A stretch of DNA of 14,037 bases from Methylotenera_A sp031381645 (GTDB lineage: Bacteria; Pseudomonadota; Gammaproteobacteria; Burkholderiales; Methylophilaceae), in the NCBI GenBank assembly GCA_031381645.1, contig JANMYB010000017.1, forward strand, positions 1-14,037, given 5' to 3'. Each line of letters opens with the position of its first letter. The stretch's first letter is position 1. A program made the translations under genes and the position numbers. Below are positions 1 through 7,894 of this stretch, piece by piece. Below the pieces are notes generated by a model, which worked only from the letters and a program-made list of their open reading frames with translations, was not told the DNA's origin and made no database searches.

Positions 1-657
1 AAGTTGCCAAACACATATTGCAGCACATCGCTAATTTGTACAATTAGCATAAAATAAAACAGCAACAGCGCATTTTGCGCCTTCAAAGTTGGGGATAGGC
101 AACAATAATAACGCTGGGGCATGGCTAATACAATAAATAGCTATCATCACTCCCCACTGAATTTTTGCGGCGCGGGTTAAAAAATCTTCTGTATCCTGTG
201 CCAATACTGATATTGACGGCATGAGCAAAAATGCATAGACGGGTATGAGGATGGTAAACAGCGCGTACCATTCAATATAAATAAAGTAATAATGCAGCGG
301 AATCAGCAGAAAAAACGCTAATGATAAAGTGCGATGATCGCCCGCACGGGTGGGAGTGAGCGTCATAAATTCGCGCAAGGCAAAATATGAAATTGCGGCA
401 AACAACAAAATCGCACCAATTTTCCCTGCCAAAAACGCCACCGCAAACACTGCCACCATCACCCACCATGCGTTGACGCGGGCGACTAAATTATCTAGCA
501 CTTTTTGCGATTTTTCATTCGGATGCGCTTGCCTAGCAAGCTTGTTTTTTAGCAGCCAGCCAATGATAGAGGCAATCAACAACAAGCTTGCCACACCGCC
601 AATGAGCCAATAAAATTTATACGCCGGACTTAGTGTTTCTAATGTTTGAGCAAGCAT
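1..657 (-). CDS. Phosphatidate cytidylyltransferase (CdsA/YnbB-like), partial, frameshifted
   Basis: Probable integral membrane enzyme making CDP-diacylglycerol from phosphatidate and CTP. The readable N-terminal part (about 195 residues from the ATG at 657) has several hydrophobic segments (about residues 18-36, 64-92, 108-145, 167-188), like the long YnbB-type branch of the CdsA family. At about residue 195 the frame breaks and runs to a stop near 31. Shifting by one base at the A-run (plus-strand T's 73-76) restores a family-like sequence, NALLLFYFMLIVQISDVLQY, which continues off the window. This fits one extra A in the run. SDVLQYVFG matches the conserved Asp-containing region of the family (recognised from memory). 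It is the last gene of a minus-strand lipid operon, 23 bases after the acyltransferase. A weak AGGA ribosome site precedes the ATG. It is either a pseudogene or carries a sequencing error; the error is more likely. Confidence 0.8.
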
Positions 658-680
658 AGGATTTTTCCTAAAAAGTTACC

Positions 681-1298
681 TTAAATGAGTTGCAAAACGG
701 CCTCGCGGGCGCGGCTTAGAAAAACTTTTTTATGTTCAGCTGGTTCAAACTTTACTACGCCACCAAAGCGCACAGTGCATATCAGCGGCACAGGTAAAAT
801 ACTGCCTTTGGGCATGCTGCGATGTAAGGTATCTAAGTACACTGGCACCAGTTTTACTTGCGGAAATGCTTCTGCCAAATGGTACAAACCACCCTTAACC
901 TCATTTGGCTCAGCCTGCGCACGGCGCGTGCCTTCAGGGAAAATAATCAGCGAATCGCCCTGCGCCAGCGCTGCCAACAATGGAGCGAGCGGGTCGCTAT
1001 GCCTTGAGACTTCGCGCTCAATCAGCACCGCATTTAGCACTTGCAACGCTATAAAACGCTTAATCGCGCCATGCCCCCAGTAATCTTTGGCCGCCACTGG
1101 CCGCGTTTTTGCGCGAATTTCTGCTGGCAACGCTGCCCACAAAGCCAGCGTATCAAGGTGACTGGTGTGATTGGTAAAATAAATGCTTTGCGCTGGATTT
1201 TCATACAAATTCGGCGCCGCATCTACCCAGCGCGCTTGCGCACCAACTAAAATTTTTACTAGGCCAATTAGGCCTAAACGGGCAACACTTACAATCAT
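681..1298 (-). CDS. PlsC-family 1-acyl-glycerophosphate acyltransferase
   Basis: Membrane-associated acyltransferase that would transfer an acyl group to lysophosphatidate or a related lysophospholipid. Both family motifs are clear: the HX4D catalytic box in NHTSHLD (residues 43-49 from the chosen start) and the FPEGTRR glycerophosphate-binding motif (residues 120-126). About 205 residues is a usual length for short PlsC proteins. I chose the ATG at 1298 because it overlaps the TGA of the upstream gene as ATGA, which implies translational coupling, and because the protein then starts with a hydrophobic helix (MIVSVARLGLIGLVKILV). A longer reading from 1343 would add 15 polar residues overlapping the neighbour. 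It sits between a CDP-alcohol phosphatidyltransferase-like gene and a CdsA-like gene, so a role in phospholipid synthesis or remodelling is likely. The exact acyl acceptor cannot be told from sequence. Confidence 0.9.
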   Translation of the reverse strand: MIVSVARLGLIGLVKILVGAQARWVDAAPNLYENPAQSIYFTNHTSHLDTLALWAALPAEIRAKTRPVAAKDYWGHGAIKRFIALQVLNAVLIEREVSRHSDPLAPLLAALAQGDSLIIFPEGTRRAQAEPNEVKGGLYHLAEAFPQVKLVPVYLDTLHRSMPKGSILPVPLICTVRFGGVVKFEPAEHKKVFLSRAREAVLQLI

Positions 1299-1924
1299 TT
1301 CTGATTTAACTGTTTGGCGATTGCCAGTGTACGTGTCACACACGTAATAGCTGAGCCTATCGCAATCACGTAGGCAGTTATGATGAGCGCATGATAACTA
1401 TCGTTAAAATGCAGCTCTGCTGCGCCAATTAAGCAACCCAAAGTCATCACAAACATACGGTGCGGCTTAGCCATTGGCCCGCGAAAATCTTGTACCAAAC
1501 CTAACGCGCCGCCCAACACACGAATATACGCCGTTTTTGCCGCCAACAATGCGCCCAGCCAGCCTAGCCAAGGCAGAAAAACGGCATAACCTAGCGCCAC
1601 GATAAACAAAGAATCGGCAATACGGTCTGGCACCTCGTTATACAGTGCCCCCACTTTGGAGTGTTTGCCGCCCTCAATCGCCACCATGCCATCTAGCATA
1701 TTGCACAACAATCGCAACTGCACGCACACAGCCACTGCAAGCAAAGTATTCCAAACATGTGGTGGTGAGCTTGGGCAAGCCAATAACCATGCGCCTATCA
1801 GCGCAGGCAAAATACTCAACACCGAAATAAAGTTAGGAGACACCTCACATTTCACCAATAAATTCGCTAGCCATTTTGCCCAGCCAGCACTGCGAGTTGT
1901 GAGTGGACGTCGATTATCTGTCAT
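1295..1924 (-). CDS. CDP-alcohol phosphatidyltransferase family protein (YnbA-like)
   Basis: Multi-pass membrane protein of 209 residues, expected to condense a CDP-activated lipid with an alcohol. The family signature DX2DGX2ARX8GX3DX3D is present in altered form: N75-X2-D78-G79-X2-A82-I83-X8-G92-X3-N96-X3-D100-X3-D104. Two of the canonical aspartates are Asn, Arg is Ile, and an additional Asp (D104) lies one turn later. From memory E. coli YnbA has the same N..DG and G...N...D...D pattern, so this is probably a subfamily feature and not decay. GPMAKPHRM (149-157) also recalls the YnbA-type GPMGK segment. It is the first gene of the minus-strand lipid operon, divergent from tgt across 60 bases, and its stop overlaps the acyltransferase start. 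The head-group acceptor is unknown. Confidence 0.82.
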   Translation of the reverse strand: MTDNRRPLTTRSAGWAKWLANLLVKCEVSPNFISVLSILPALIGAWLLACPSSPPHVWNTLLAVAVCVQLRLLCNMLDGMVAIEGGKHSKVGALYNEVPDRIADSLFIVALGYAVFLPWLGWLGALLAAKTAYIRVLGGALGLVQDFRGPMAKPHRMFVMTLGCLIGAAELHFNDSYHALIITAYVIAIGSAITCVTRTLAIAKQLNQK

Positions 1925-1984
1925 AAATTATTATCCACATTATTGCCATGATAAAATGGCATCTTAACAACGAATTCATCTTCC

Positions 1985-3121
1985 ATGCAATTTACTCTAC
2001 ACAAAACAGATTCCACCAATAATAATGGTGCAAACAGCAACGGGCTTGCTCGCAGAGGTACTGTCCATTTAGCGCATGGCGATGTGCAAACACCCGCTTT
2101 TATGCCCGTGGGTACTTACGGCACGGTAAAAGCGATGTCTCCGGTTGAACTTAAAGAAATTGATGCGCACATTGTGCTGGGCAATACCTTTCATTTATGG
2201 CTGCGCCCAGGCTTAGAAGTGATTGCTGCGCACGGCGGTTTGCATAAATTTATGGGTTGGGATGCGCCCATACTCACCGATTCTGGCGGCTTTCAAGTGT
2301 GGAGTCTGGGTGCGATGCGTAAAATTAGTGAAGAAGGCGTAAAGTTTCAAAGCCCTATTAATGGCGATACCTGTTTTTTAACGCCAGAAGAATCCATGCG
2401 CATTCAAAAGGTTTTAAACAGCGATATCGTCATGATTTTTGACGAATGCACGCCCTACCCCGCCACCCATAAAGAAGCGAATGATTCCATGCAGCTTTCG
2501 TTGCGCTGGGCTAAGCGCAGTAAAGATGCGCATGCTGGCAACAGCAACGCCTTATTCGGCATCATCCAAGGTGGCATGTTTGAAGATTTACGCGATGTTT
2601 CACTTGCTGGTTTGATAGATATTGATTTTGACGGCTTTGCCATTGGCGGGCTTTCTGTGGGTGAACCCAAAGACGACATGTTGCGCATTTTGGTCCACAC
2701 CGCACCTAAAATGCCACATAACAAACCGCGTTATTTAATGGGTGTCGGTACGCCAGAAGATTTAGTAGACGCGGTTTCACAAGGCATTGATATGTTCGAT
2801 TGCGTAATGCCCACCCGCAACGCGCGCAATGGCTGGCTATTTACCCAATATGGCGATATAAAAATTAAAAATGCGGGGTACAAGCAAGATACGGCACCAC
2901 TAGACACCGATTGTAGTTGCTACACTTGCCGCAATTTTACACGAGCGTATTTGCACCATTTACACAAAGTAGGTGAGATTTTAGGCGCGCGCCTCAACAC
3001 CATCCATAATTTGCATTATTACCAAGTATTGATGCAAGGCATGCGCAGCGCGATTGAAGCGGGTGAGTTTGAAACGTTTAAAACAGACTTTAAAATAAAA
3101 CGCGCGCAAATAAATTCTTAA
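1985..3121 (+). CDS. tgt: tRNA-guanine transglycosylase
   Basis: Cytoplasmic enzyme that swaps guanine-34 in the anticodon of GUN tRNAs (Asp, Asn, His, Tyr) for the queuine precursor preQ1. Catalytic residues are in place: general acid/base D99 in LTDSGGFQ and nucleophile D272 in FDCVMPTRNARNG. The structural zinc site is complete, with C310, C312 and C315 (CSCYTC) and H341 (TIHNLHYY). The length of 378 residues is normal. Compared with E. coli Tgt from memory there is an insertion of about ten residues near the N-terminus, rich in Asn/Ser/Gly (residues 9-22). It lies before the substrate-binding core and should not affect it. The ATG at 1985 has no strong Shine-Dalgarno. It is the first gene of the plus-strand tgt-yajC-secD-secF arrangement, a common proteobacterial order (queA often precedes it, but does not here). 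Confidence 0.98.
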   Translation: MQFTLHKTDSTNNNGANSNGLARRGTVHLAHGDVQTPAFMPVGTYGTVKAMSPVELKEIDAHIVLGNTFHLWLRPGLEVIAAHGGLHKFMGWDAPILTDSGGFQVWSLGAMRKISEEGVKFQSPINGDTCFLTPEESMRIQKVLNSDIVMIFDECTPYPATHKEANDSMQLSLRWAKRSKDAHAGNSNALFGIIQGGMFEDLRDVSLAGLIDIDFDGFAIGGLSVGEPKDDMLRILVHTAPKMPHNKPRYLMGVGTPEDLVDAVSQGIDMFDCVMPTRNARNGWLFTQYGDIKIKNAGYKQDTAPLDTDCSCYTCRNFTRAYLHHLHKVGEILGARLNTIHNLHYYQVLMQGMRSAIEAGEFETFKTDFKIKRAQINS

Positions 3122-3278
3122 AACAGATGCCCTTTGACCCTTATGGGTACTGGCTTACAGAGCATGCTATTTTAACTTCCATACATCATAATTAATCAAT
3201 CTTGCCCTTAATCTAGCCATGCTAATCTCCCTTAGTCTGTGTTAAAATTCGCGCTTAGATTTTTGTAGAGAGAAACCC
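3122..3278 (+). promoter_or_regulatory. tgt-yajC spacer with possible yajC-secDF promoter
   Basis: The 157-base gap is longer than the others in this cluster, which suggests that yajC-secD-secF has its own promoter. A -10-like TAAAAT lies at 3243-3248, but no convincing -35 is found 16-18 bases upstream. A purine-rich GAGAGA ribosome site at about 3267-3272 precedes the yajC ATG at 3279. The only hairpin noticed after tgt is a 4-base-pair ACCC/GGGT stem at about 3138-3149 without a T-run, so no terminator is called. Confidence 0.3.
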
Positions 3279-3596
3279 ATGTTTATCAGTAACGCATACG
3301 CCGCACAACCAGCACCAGGTGCCGATTTAATGAGCTTTTTGCCAATTATTTTTATTTTCGTGTTGTTTTATTTCATGCTGATTCGCCCGCAAATGAAGGC
3401 TGCGAAATTGCAAAAAACCATGATAGAAGCGCTTAAAGCGGGTGATGAAGTGGCGACCGTTGGCGGCGTTGTTGGCAAAGTAACCAAAGTAGGCGATAAC
3501 TTTGTGAGCGTTGAGATTGCGGGCAATACGGTCATTAACATCCAAAAACATGCCGTGCAAACGTTGTTACCGCCCGGTACGATTAAATCTATCTAA
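3279..3596 (+). CDS. yajC: Preprotein translocase subunit YajC
   Basis: Small inner-membrane accessory protein of the Sec holotranslocon that associates with SecD and SecF. The 105 residues show the usual plan: a short Ala/Pro-rich N-terminus, one transmembrane helix (about residues 18-37) ending in the typical FYFMLIRPQMK junction, and a cytoplasmic SH3-like domain containing the GDEVATVGGVVGKV stretch (about residues 55-68). A GAGAGA ribosome site lies a few bases upstream of the ATG. secD starts 21 bases after its stop, so the genes are almost certainly cotranscribed. Confidence 0.97.
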   Translation: MFISNAYAAQPAPGADLMSFLPIIFIFVLFYFMLIRPQMKAAKLQKTMIEALKAGDEVATVGGVVGKVTKVGDNFVSVEIAGNTVINIQKHAVQTLLPPGTIKSI

Positions 3597-3617
3597 GCAA
3601 ACCTATCTAACTAAACT

Positions 3618-5465
3618 ATGAATCGTTACCCTACCTGGAAATACATTCTCGTCGCCCTTGTTATTTTAATTGGGCTCTTGTACACCATCCCCAACTTTTT
3701 TGGCGAGGCGCCCGCGGTGCAAATTTCACCCGCCAAATCCACGCTTAAGGCGGATAACGATTTACTTAAAAAAGTGGAGGCCACATTGCAATTGGCCGAC
3801 ATTAAATTTAACGGCATTTATTTAGATGCCAGCGGCGTAAAAGTACGCTTTTCCAGCCCTGACGAGCAAATTAAGGCTAAAGACAAACTTATCGCCAACT
3901 TAGGCAAAGACTATTCTGTCGCTTTAAATTTATTATCACAAACACCTAATTGGCTGTTGGCGATTGGCGCCAAACCGATGTATTTGGGCTTAGATTTACG
4001 TGGCGGCGTGCACTTTTTATTGCAAGTCGATATGAAAGCCGCGCTGGATAAGGCTGCCGAGAGCAGTGTGGGCGACTTTCGTACTACTTTGCGTCGCGAA
4101 AAAATCAATTATTTTGGTATTCAACGCGATGGTCAGAAAGTAGAAGTGAAATTTGAAACCCTTGCAGAGCTTGAAAAAGCACGCAAAGTGTTAGCCAAAG
4201 ATTTCCCTGATTTAACTTACAACAAATCCACCGTTGACAAAGAGCAGGTGCTGAGCGCGACCATGGGCGATGCCAGCAAGCTGAAAATTCAAGAGTTCGC
4301 GCTTAAACAAAACTTGCAAACCTTGCATAACCGCATTAACGAGCTTGGTGTTGCCGAACCAATCGTGCAGCAACAAGGGTTTGACCGCATTGTGGTACAA
4401 CTGCCTGGCGTGCAAGATACCGCCAAAGCCAAAGAATTATTAGGCCGCACCGCGACCTTGGAAATCCGTATGGTGGATGAAGATAAAAAGGATTTTGAAA
4501 CATTAAAAACGGCCGAAGAAGGCAAGGTTCCGTTTGGCGATGAGTATTTTAAAGACCGCGAAGGCAATGGCATTTTGGTTAAGAAAAATGTGGTGCTGAC
4601 GGGCGATCGTATTACCGACGCTGGCCCAGGCACTGACCAGCAAACTGGCGGCGCAGTGGTGCATGTAACACTGGACGGCCGTGGTGCGGGTATTTTTAAA
4701 AACGTAACCCGCGACAATGTAGGCAAACGTATGGCAATTTTGCTGATTGAAAAAGGAAACGCCGAGGTGATTACCGCCCCAGTGATTAACGAAGAAATCG
4801 GCGGCGGCCGCGTGCAAATTTCGGGCATGGCTAGTGTGCAAGAAGCCACGGATGTCGCGCTACTGTTGCGCGCTGGTGCGCTGGCGGCGCCGATGGAAAT
4901 TATCGAAGAGCGTACCGTTGGTCCGAGTATGGGTGAAGAAAATATCAAGCGCGGCGTGCATTCTACGCTGTGGGGCTTTGCCGCGATTGCAGTCATGATG
5001 GTGTTCTATTACATGCTATTTGGTGGCGTTTCGGTGTTGGCGTTAGGTGTTAATTTGTTGTTACTCGTTGCGCTACTTTCCATGTTGCAAGCCACACTTA
5101 CTTTGCCAGGCTTGGCTGCGATTGCTTTAGCACTGGGTATGGCAATTGACGCCAACGTGCTGATTAACGAGCGGATTCGCGAAGAGCTGCGAAATGGCAA
5201 CACTCCGCAAGCAAGTATTCATGCGGGTTACAGCCGTGCTTTTGACACGATTTTAGACTCAAACGTCACGACTTTAATTGCTGGTTTGGCGCTATTTATG
5301 TTCGGCACTGGTCCCATTAAAGGCTTTGCCGTGGTGCACGTGCTAGGCATTCTGACCTCCATGTTCAGTGCCATTTTGGTATCACGCGCCATTGTAAACA
5401 TCATTTACGGCTATCGTCGCAAAGTAACCAACCTTTCTATCGGCCAGATTTACAAAGTCGACTAA
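3618..5465 (+). CDS. secD: Protein translocase subunit SecD
   Basis: Large RND-superfamily membrane protein that, with SecF, uses the proton gradient to pull secreted proteins out of SecYEG on the periplasmic side. The 615 residues match the proteobacterial form: N-terminal membrane helix (about 7-26), a large periplasmic domain starting with GLDLRGG (124-130) and including VQLPGVQD (260-267), then a block of five C-terminal helices from about 449 to 595. The conserved TM4 motif AIDANVLINERIREE (509-523) contains D511, equivalent to the functionally important Asp519 of E. coli SecD. ERTVGPSMGEENI (431-443) is the usual linker before the second helix. No clear Shine-Dalgarno lies before the ATG, so translation may depend on coupling to yajC. 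secF follows after 38 bases. Confidence 0.98.
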   Translation: MNRYPTWKYILVALVILIGLLYTIPNFFGEAPAVQISPAKSTLKADNDLLKKVEATLQLADIKFNGIYLDASGVKVRFSSPDEQIKAKDKLIANLGKDYSVALNLLSQTPNWLLAIGAKPMYLGLDLRGGVHFLLQVDMKAALDKAAESSVGDFRTTLRREKINYFGIQRDGQKVEVKFETLAELEKARKVLAKDFPDLTYNKSTVDKEQVLSATMGDASKLKIQEFALKQNLQTLHNRINELGVAEPIVQQQGFDRIVVQLPGVQDTAKAKELLGRTATLEIRMVDEDKKDFETLKTAEEGKVPFGDEYFKDREGNGILVKKNVVLTGDRITDAGPGTDQQTGGAVVHVTLDGRGAGIFKNVTRDNVGKRMAILLIEKGNAEVITAPVINEEIGGGRVQISGMASVQEATDVALLLRAGALAAPMEIIEERTVGPSMGEENIKRGVHSTLWGFAAIAVMMVFYYMLFGGVSVLALGVNLLLLVALLSMLQATLTLPGLAAIALALGMAIDANVLINERIREELRNGNTPQASIHAGYSRAFDTILDSNVTTLIAGLALFMFGTGPIKGFAVVHVLGILTSMFSAILVSRAIVNIIYGYRRKVTNLSIGQIYKVD

Positions 5466-5503
5466 ATTAAGCCAAAAATTATATTTGGAATTGAGTAAAA
5501 ATT

Positions 5504-6451
5504 ATGGAATTATTTAGAATTAAAAAAGATATCCCGTTTATGAGCTATGGCCGTTTAACCACAGCCATTTCACTCATCACTTTTTTACTCGCGGTGTATT
5601 TTCTAGCCACAAAAGGCTTACATTACGGCGTAGATTTTACTGGCGGCACGGTGATGGAAGTTAGCTATCCACAAACGGCAGACATTAACAGCATACGTAA
5701 AGCGGTTGATTCTATTGACTTAAAAGACGCTACTGTGCAAAATTTTGGAACCAGCCGCGATGTGCTAATTCGTCTACCGTTAAAGAAAGATATGTCGATT
5801 GCCGAGCTTTCTGAAACCGTTACCAAAGCATTACAAACAGCTGACCCAAAAGCTGAAATTCGCCGTGTGGAATCAGTCGGCTCGCAAGTAGGTGATGAGC
5901 TTTATGCAAATGGTGGACTAGCGCTGTTATTGGTTTGTGCGGGCATCATGGCGTATTTAGCGATTCGCTTCGAATGGCGTTTTGCAGTGGCAGCAATTAT
6001 TGCCAATATGCACGATGTGGTGATTATTTTAGGTTTTTTCGCTTTCTTTCAATGGGATTTCAATCTCACAGTTTTAGCTGCGATTTTGGCGGTGCTAGGC
6101 TATTCGGTGAATGAATCTGTAGTGGTGTTTGACCGAGTGCGCGAAAACTTTAGAAAAATGCGTAAAGCTTCGGTAGTGCAAGTGATAGATAACGCCATTA
6201 CCCGCACTATGTCGCGCACTGTCATTACCCACGTAATGACGCAAACCATGGTCGGTTCGATGCTTTTATTTGGCGGCGAAGTGCTTCACGGTTTTGCTGT
6301 GGCGCTCACTATCGGTATTTTATTTGGCATTTATTCCTCTGTGTTAGTCGCTTGCCCAATCGCCATGTGGCTGGGCGTGAATCGAGCTAATTTAATTGGT
6401 GACATTGATAAGAAAGACGCCAACAAAGAAGGTGTAGAGGTCGCGCCATAA
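5504..6451 (+). CDS. secF: Protein translocase subunit SecF
   Basis: Partner of SecD in the Sec translocon, with six predicted membrane helices in 315 residues. The periplasmic start motif GVDFTGGTVMEVSY (42-55) and the VESVGSQVGDEL segment (122-133) before the second helix are typical. The fourth-helix motif reads GYSVNESVVVFDRVREN (199-215). The residue matching the conserved Asp of GYSxND (Asp213 in E. coli SecF) is Glu here, E204. This keeps the acidic side chain, and I believe NES/NET is common in betaproteobacteria. R238 in the MSRTVIT segment is retained. A weak ribosome site (TGAG, 5492-5495) precedes the ATG. It is the last gene of the yajC-secD-secF unit; no intrinsic terminator is seen in the 81 bases after it. 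Confidence 0.97.
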   Translation: MELFRIKKDIPFMSYGRLTTAISLITFLLAVYFLATKGLHYGVDFTGGTVMEVSYPQTADINSIRKAVDSIDLKDATVQNFGTSRDVLIRLPLKKDMSIAELSETVTKALQTADPKAEIRRVESVGSQVGDELYANGGLALLLVCAGIMAYLAIRFEWRFAVAAIIANMHDVVIILGFFAFFQWDFNLTVLAAILAVLGYSVNESVVVFDRVRENFRKMRKASVVQVIDNAITRTMSRTVITHVMTQTMVGSMLLFGGEVLHGFAVALTIGILFGIYSSVLVACPIAMWLGVNRANLIGDIDKKDANKEGVEVAP

Positions 6452-6532
6452 ACTTAGAACCATTCAAACGCTTGATTATTAAAACTATTAACAGGTAAAC
6501 TTAGCGCATCATGTTTTATGATTTAACTCTCT

Positions 6533-7804
6533 TTGGATAATATTCCTATCTCGTGGCAGCTGGCGATCTTAGCCTTTTTGCTACTCATCTCTGGTTTTTT
6601 CTCCATCGCTGAAACCAGCTTAATGTCGCTAAACCGTTACCGGCTGCGCCATTTGGTGAAGGAAGGGCATCGCGGTGCGCGTCTAGCCAGCGCGTTACTA
6701 GCCAAAACAGACAAGCTACTCGGCGTAATTTTGCTGTGCAATAACTTCGCCAATGCCGCATCGGCAACACTCGTTACCCTGATTACTGTTGAGTTATTTG
6801 GCGAAGGTGAATGGATACTGATGATAGGCACCTTGGCAGTGACGTTTGCCATTTTAGTGTTTAGTGAAATTACGCCTAAGGTCATCGCGGCGGCTTACCC
6901 TGAAAAACTGGGCATTTTATGCAGCTATATTCTCTACCCGCTTTTAAAAGTACTGTATCCCGCCGTTTGGTTTATCAATTTATTCGTTGAAGGCTTGCTT
7001 AAGTTATTTCGCGTCAATGTTAACTTTAGTGATGGTGTGCAATCGCTTAGCATGGACGAGCTACGTAGCATAGTGACCGATGCGGGACATTTTCTACCGA
7101 AGAAACACCGCACTATTTTGCTCAATTTATTTGAGCTAGAAAAGATCACCGTGGATGATGTGATGACGGCGCATACCCAAGTGGAAGTGATTGACTTTGA
7201 CTCCCCCATTGACGACATTCTGCAGCGCATTTCTAACAGCCACCACACACGCCTGCCAGTGCGCGAAGGCGACAGCGAAGAAATTATAGGTATTATTCAC
7301 ATTCGCAAGGTCATCAACCAACTACGCGCGCACCTGCAAGATGACGATTTAAGCAAAGAAGCACTGCGCGGAATTATTGAAGCGCCTTATTTTGTACCCG
7401 CTGGCACGCCACTTTATACACAAATACAACAATTTCAAGAAAACCAAGAACGTATCGCGCTGGTGGTTGATGAATATGGCGAATTTAAAGGTTTGATTAC
7501 ACTTGAAGATATTCTAGAAGAGGTGATTGGTGACTTTACCACCCAATCACCTAGCCGAGTAGGTAGTTATCGCCAAGAAGCTGATGGAAGCTGGCTGGTG
7601 GATGGTAGTAGTGGTTTGCGTGATTTGAATAAAAAGCTTAACTTAAATCTGCCAGTCGATGGCCCGCGCACTTTAAATGGCTTGATTATCGAGCATTTTG
7701 AAAATATTCCTGAGGCTGGCACCAGTTTTAAAGTAGGCGAACACACGTTAGAAATCGTGCAAACGCAGGACAGAATCGTTAAAAGTGTCAAAATATTCCC
7801 CTAA
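6533..7804 (+). CDS. CNNM/CorC-type transporter-like protein (HlyC/CorC family, CBS domains)
   Basis: Membrane protein of the CNNM/CorC group, linked in other bacteria to magnesium/cobalt efflux. The 423 residues show the full plan: an N-terminal CNNM (DUF21) membrane domain (about 1-160) with FFSIAETSLMSLNRYRL and SEITPK (111-116), a CBS pair (about 207-335, with VMTAHTQVEVI and VVDEYGEFKGLITLEDILEEVIG), and a C-terminal CorC_HlyC domain (about 350-423). The start is TTG at 6533. An in-frame TAA at 6524-6526 rules out any upstream start, and the nearby ATGs at 6511 and 6518 are out of frame and stop at once. The following MDNIPISWQLAILAF aligns with the expected family N-terminus. There is no visible Shine-Dalgarno. 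Substrate ion is inferred from the family only. Confidence 0.93.
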   Translation: MDNIPISWQLAILAFLLLISGFFSIAETSLMSLNRYRLRHLVKEGHRGARLASALLAKTDKLLGVILLCNNFANAASATLVTLITVELFGEGEWILMIGTLAVTFAILVFSEITPKVIAAAYPEKLGILCSYILYPLLKVLYPAVWFINLFVEGLLKLFRVNVNFSDGVQSLSMDELRSIVTDAGHFLPKKHRTILLNLFELEKITVDDVMTAHTQVEVIDFDSPIDDILQRISNSHHTRLPVREGDSEEIIGIIHIRKVINQLRAHLQDDDLSKEALRGIIEAPYFVPAGTPLYTQIQQFQENQERIALVVDEYGEFKGLITLEDILEEVIGDFTTQSPSRVGSYRQEADGSWLVDGSSGLRDLNKKLNLNLPVDGPRTLNGLIIEHFENIPEAGTSFKVGEHTLEIVQTQDRIVKSVKIFP

Positions 7805-7820
7805 AGTACCTAAAACTAAT

Positions 7821-7851
7821 AGCCCTACTCACTTTGGGCTTGAAATTTTTT
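7821..7851 (+). terminator. Weak possible intrinsic terminator after the CorC-type gene
   Basis: The arms AGCCC (7821-7825) and GGGCT (7836-7840) can pair across a ten-base loop, and a T-run (7846-7851) follows after TGAAA. The stem is only five base pairs and the T-run is displaced, so termination would be inefficient. The position between the CorC-type gene and clpS makes it plausible. Confidence 0.4.
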
Positions 7852-7894
7852 CCATTCGGCTCAAAATACATCTAAGTAATAAATAAATAAGCAC

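Noticed and set aside
3138..3149. Small ACCC/GGGT hairpin after tgt as terminator
   Set aside because: Only four base pairs and no T-run follows.
4289..4996. Long antisense open frame within secD
   Set aside because: It is a mirror of the SecD coding frame; composition is Ser/Thr/Pro-rich without any family pattern and no ribosome site.
6472..6501. TTGATT ... TAAACT promoter before the CorC-type gene
   Set aside because: The spacing of 18 bases is acceptable, but both boxes are weak and such matches are frequent in AT-rich gaps.
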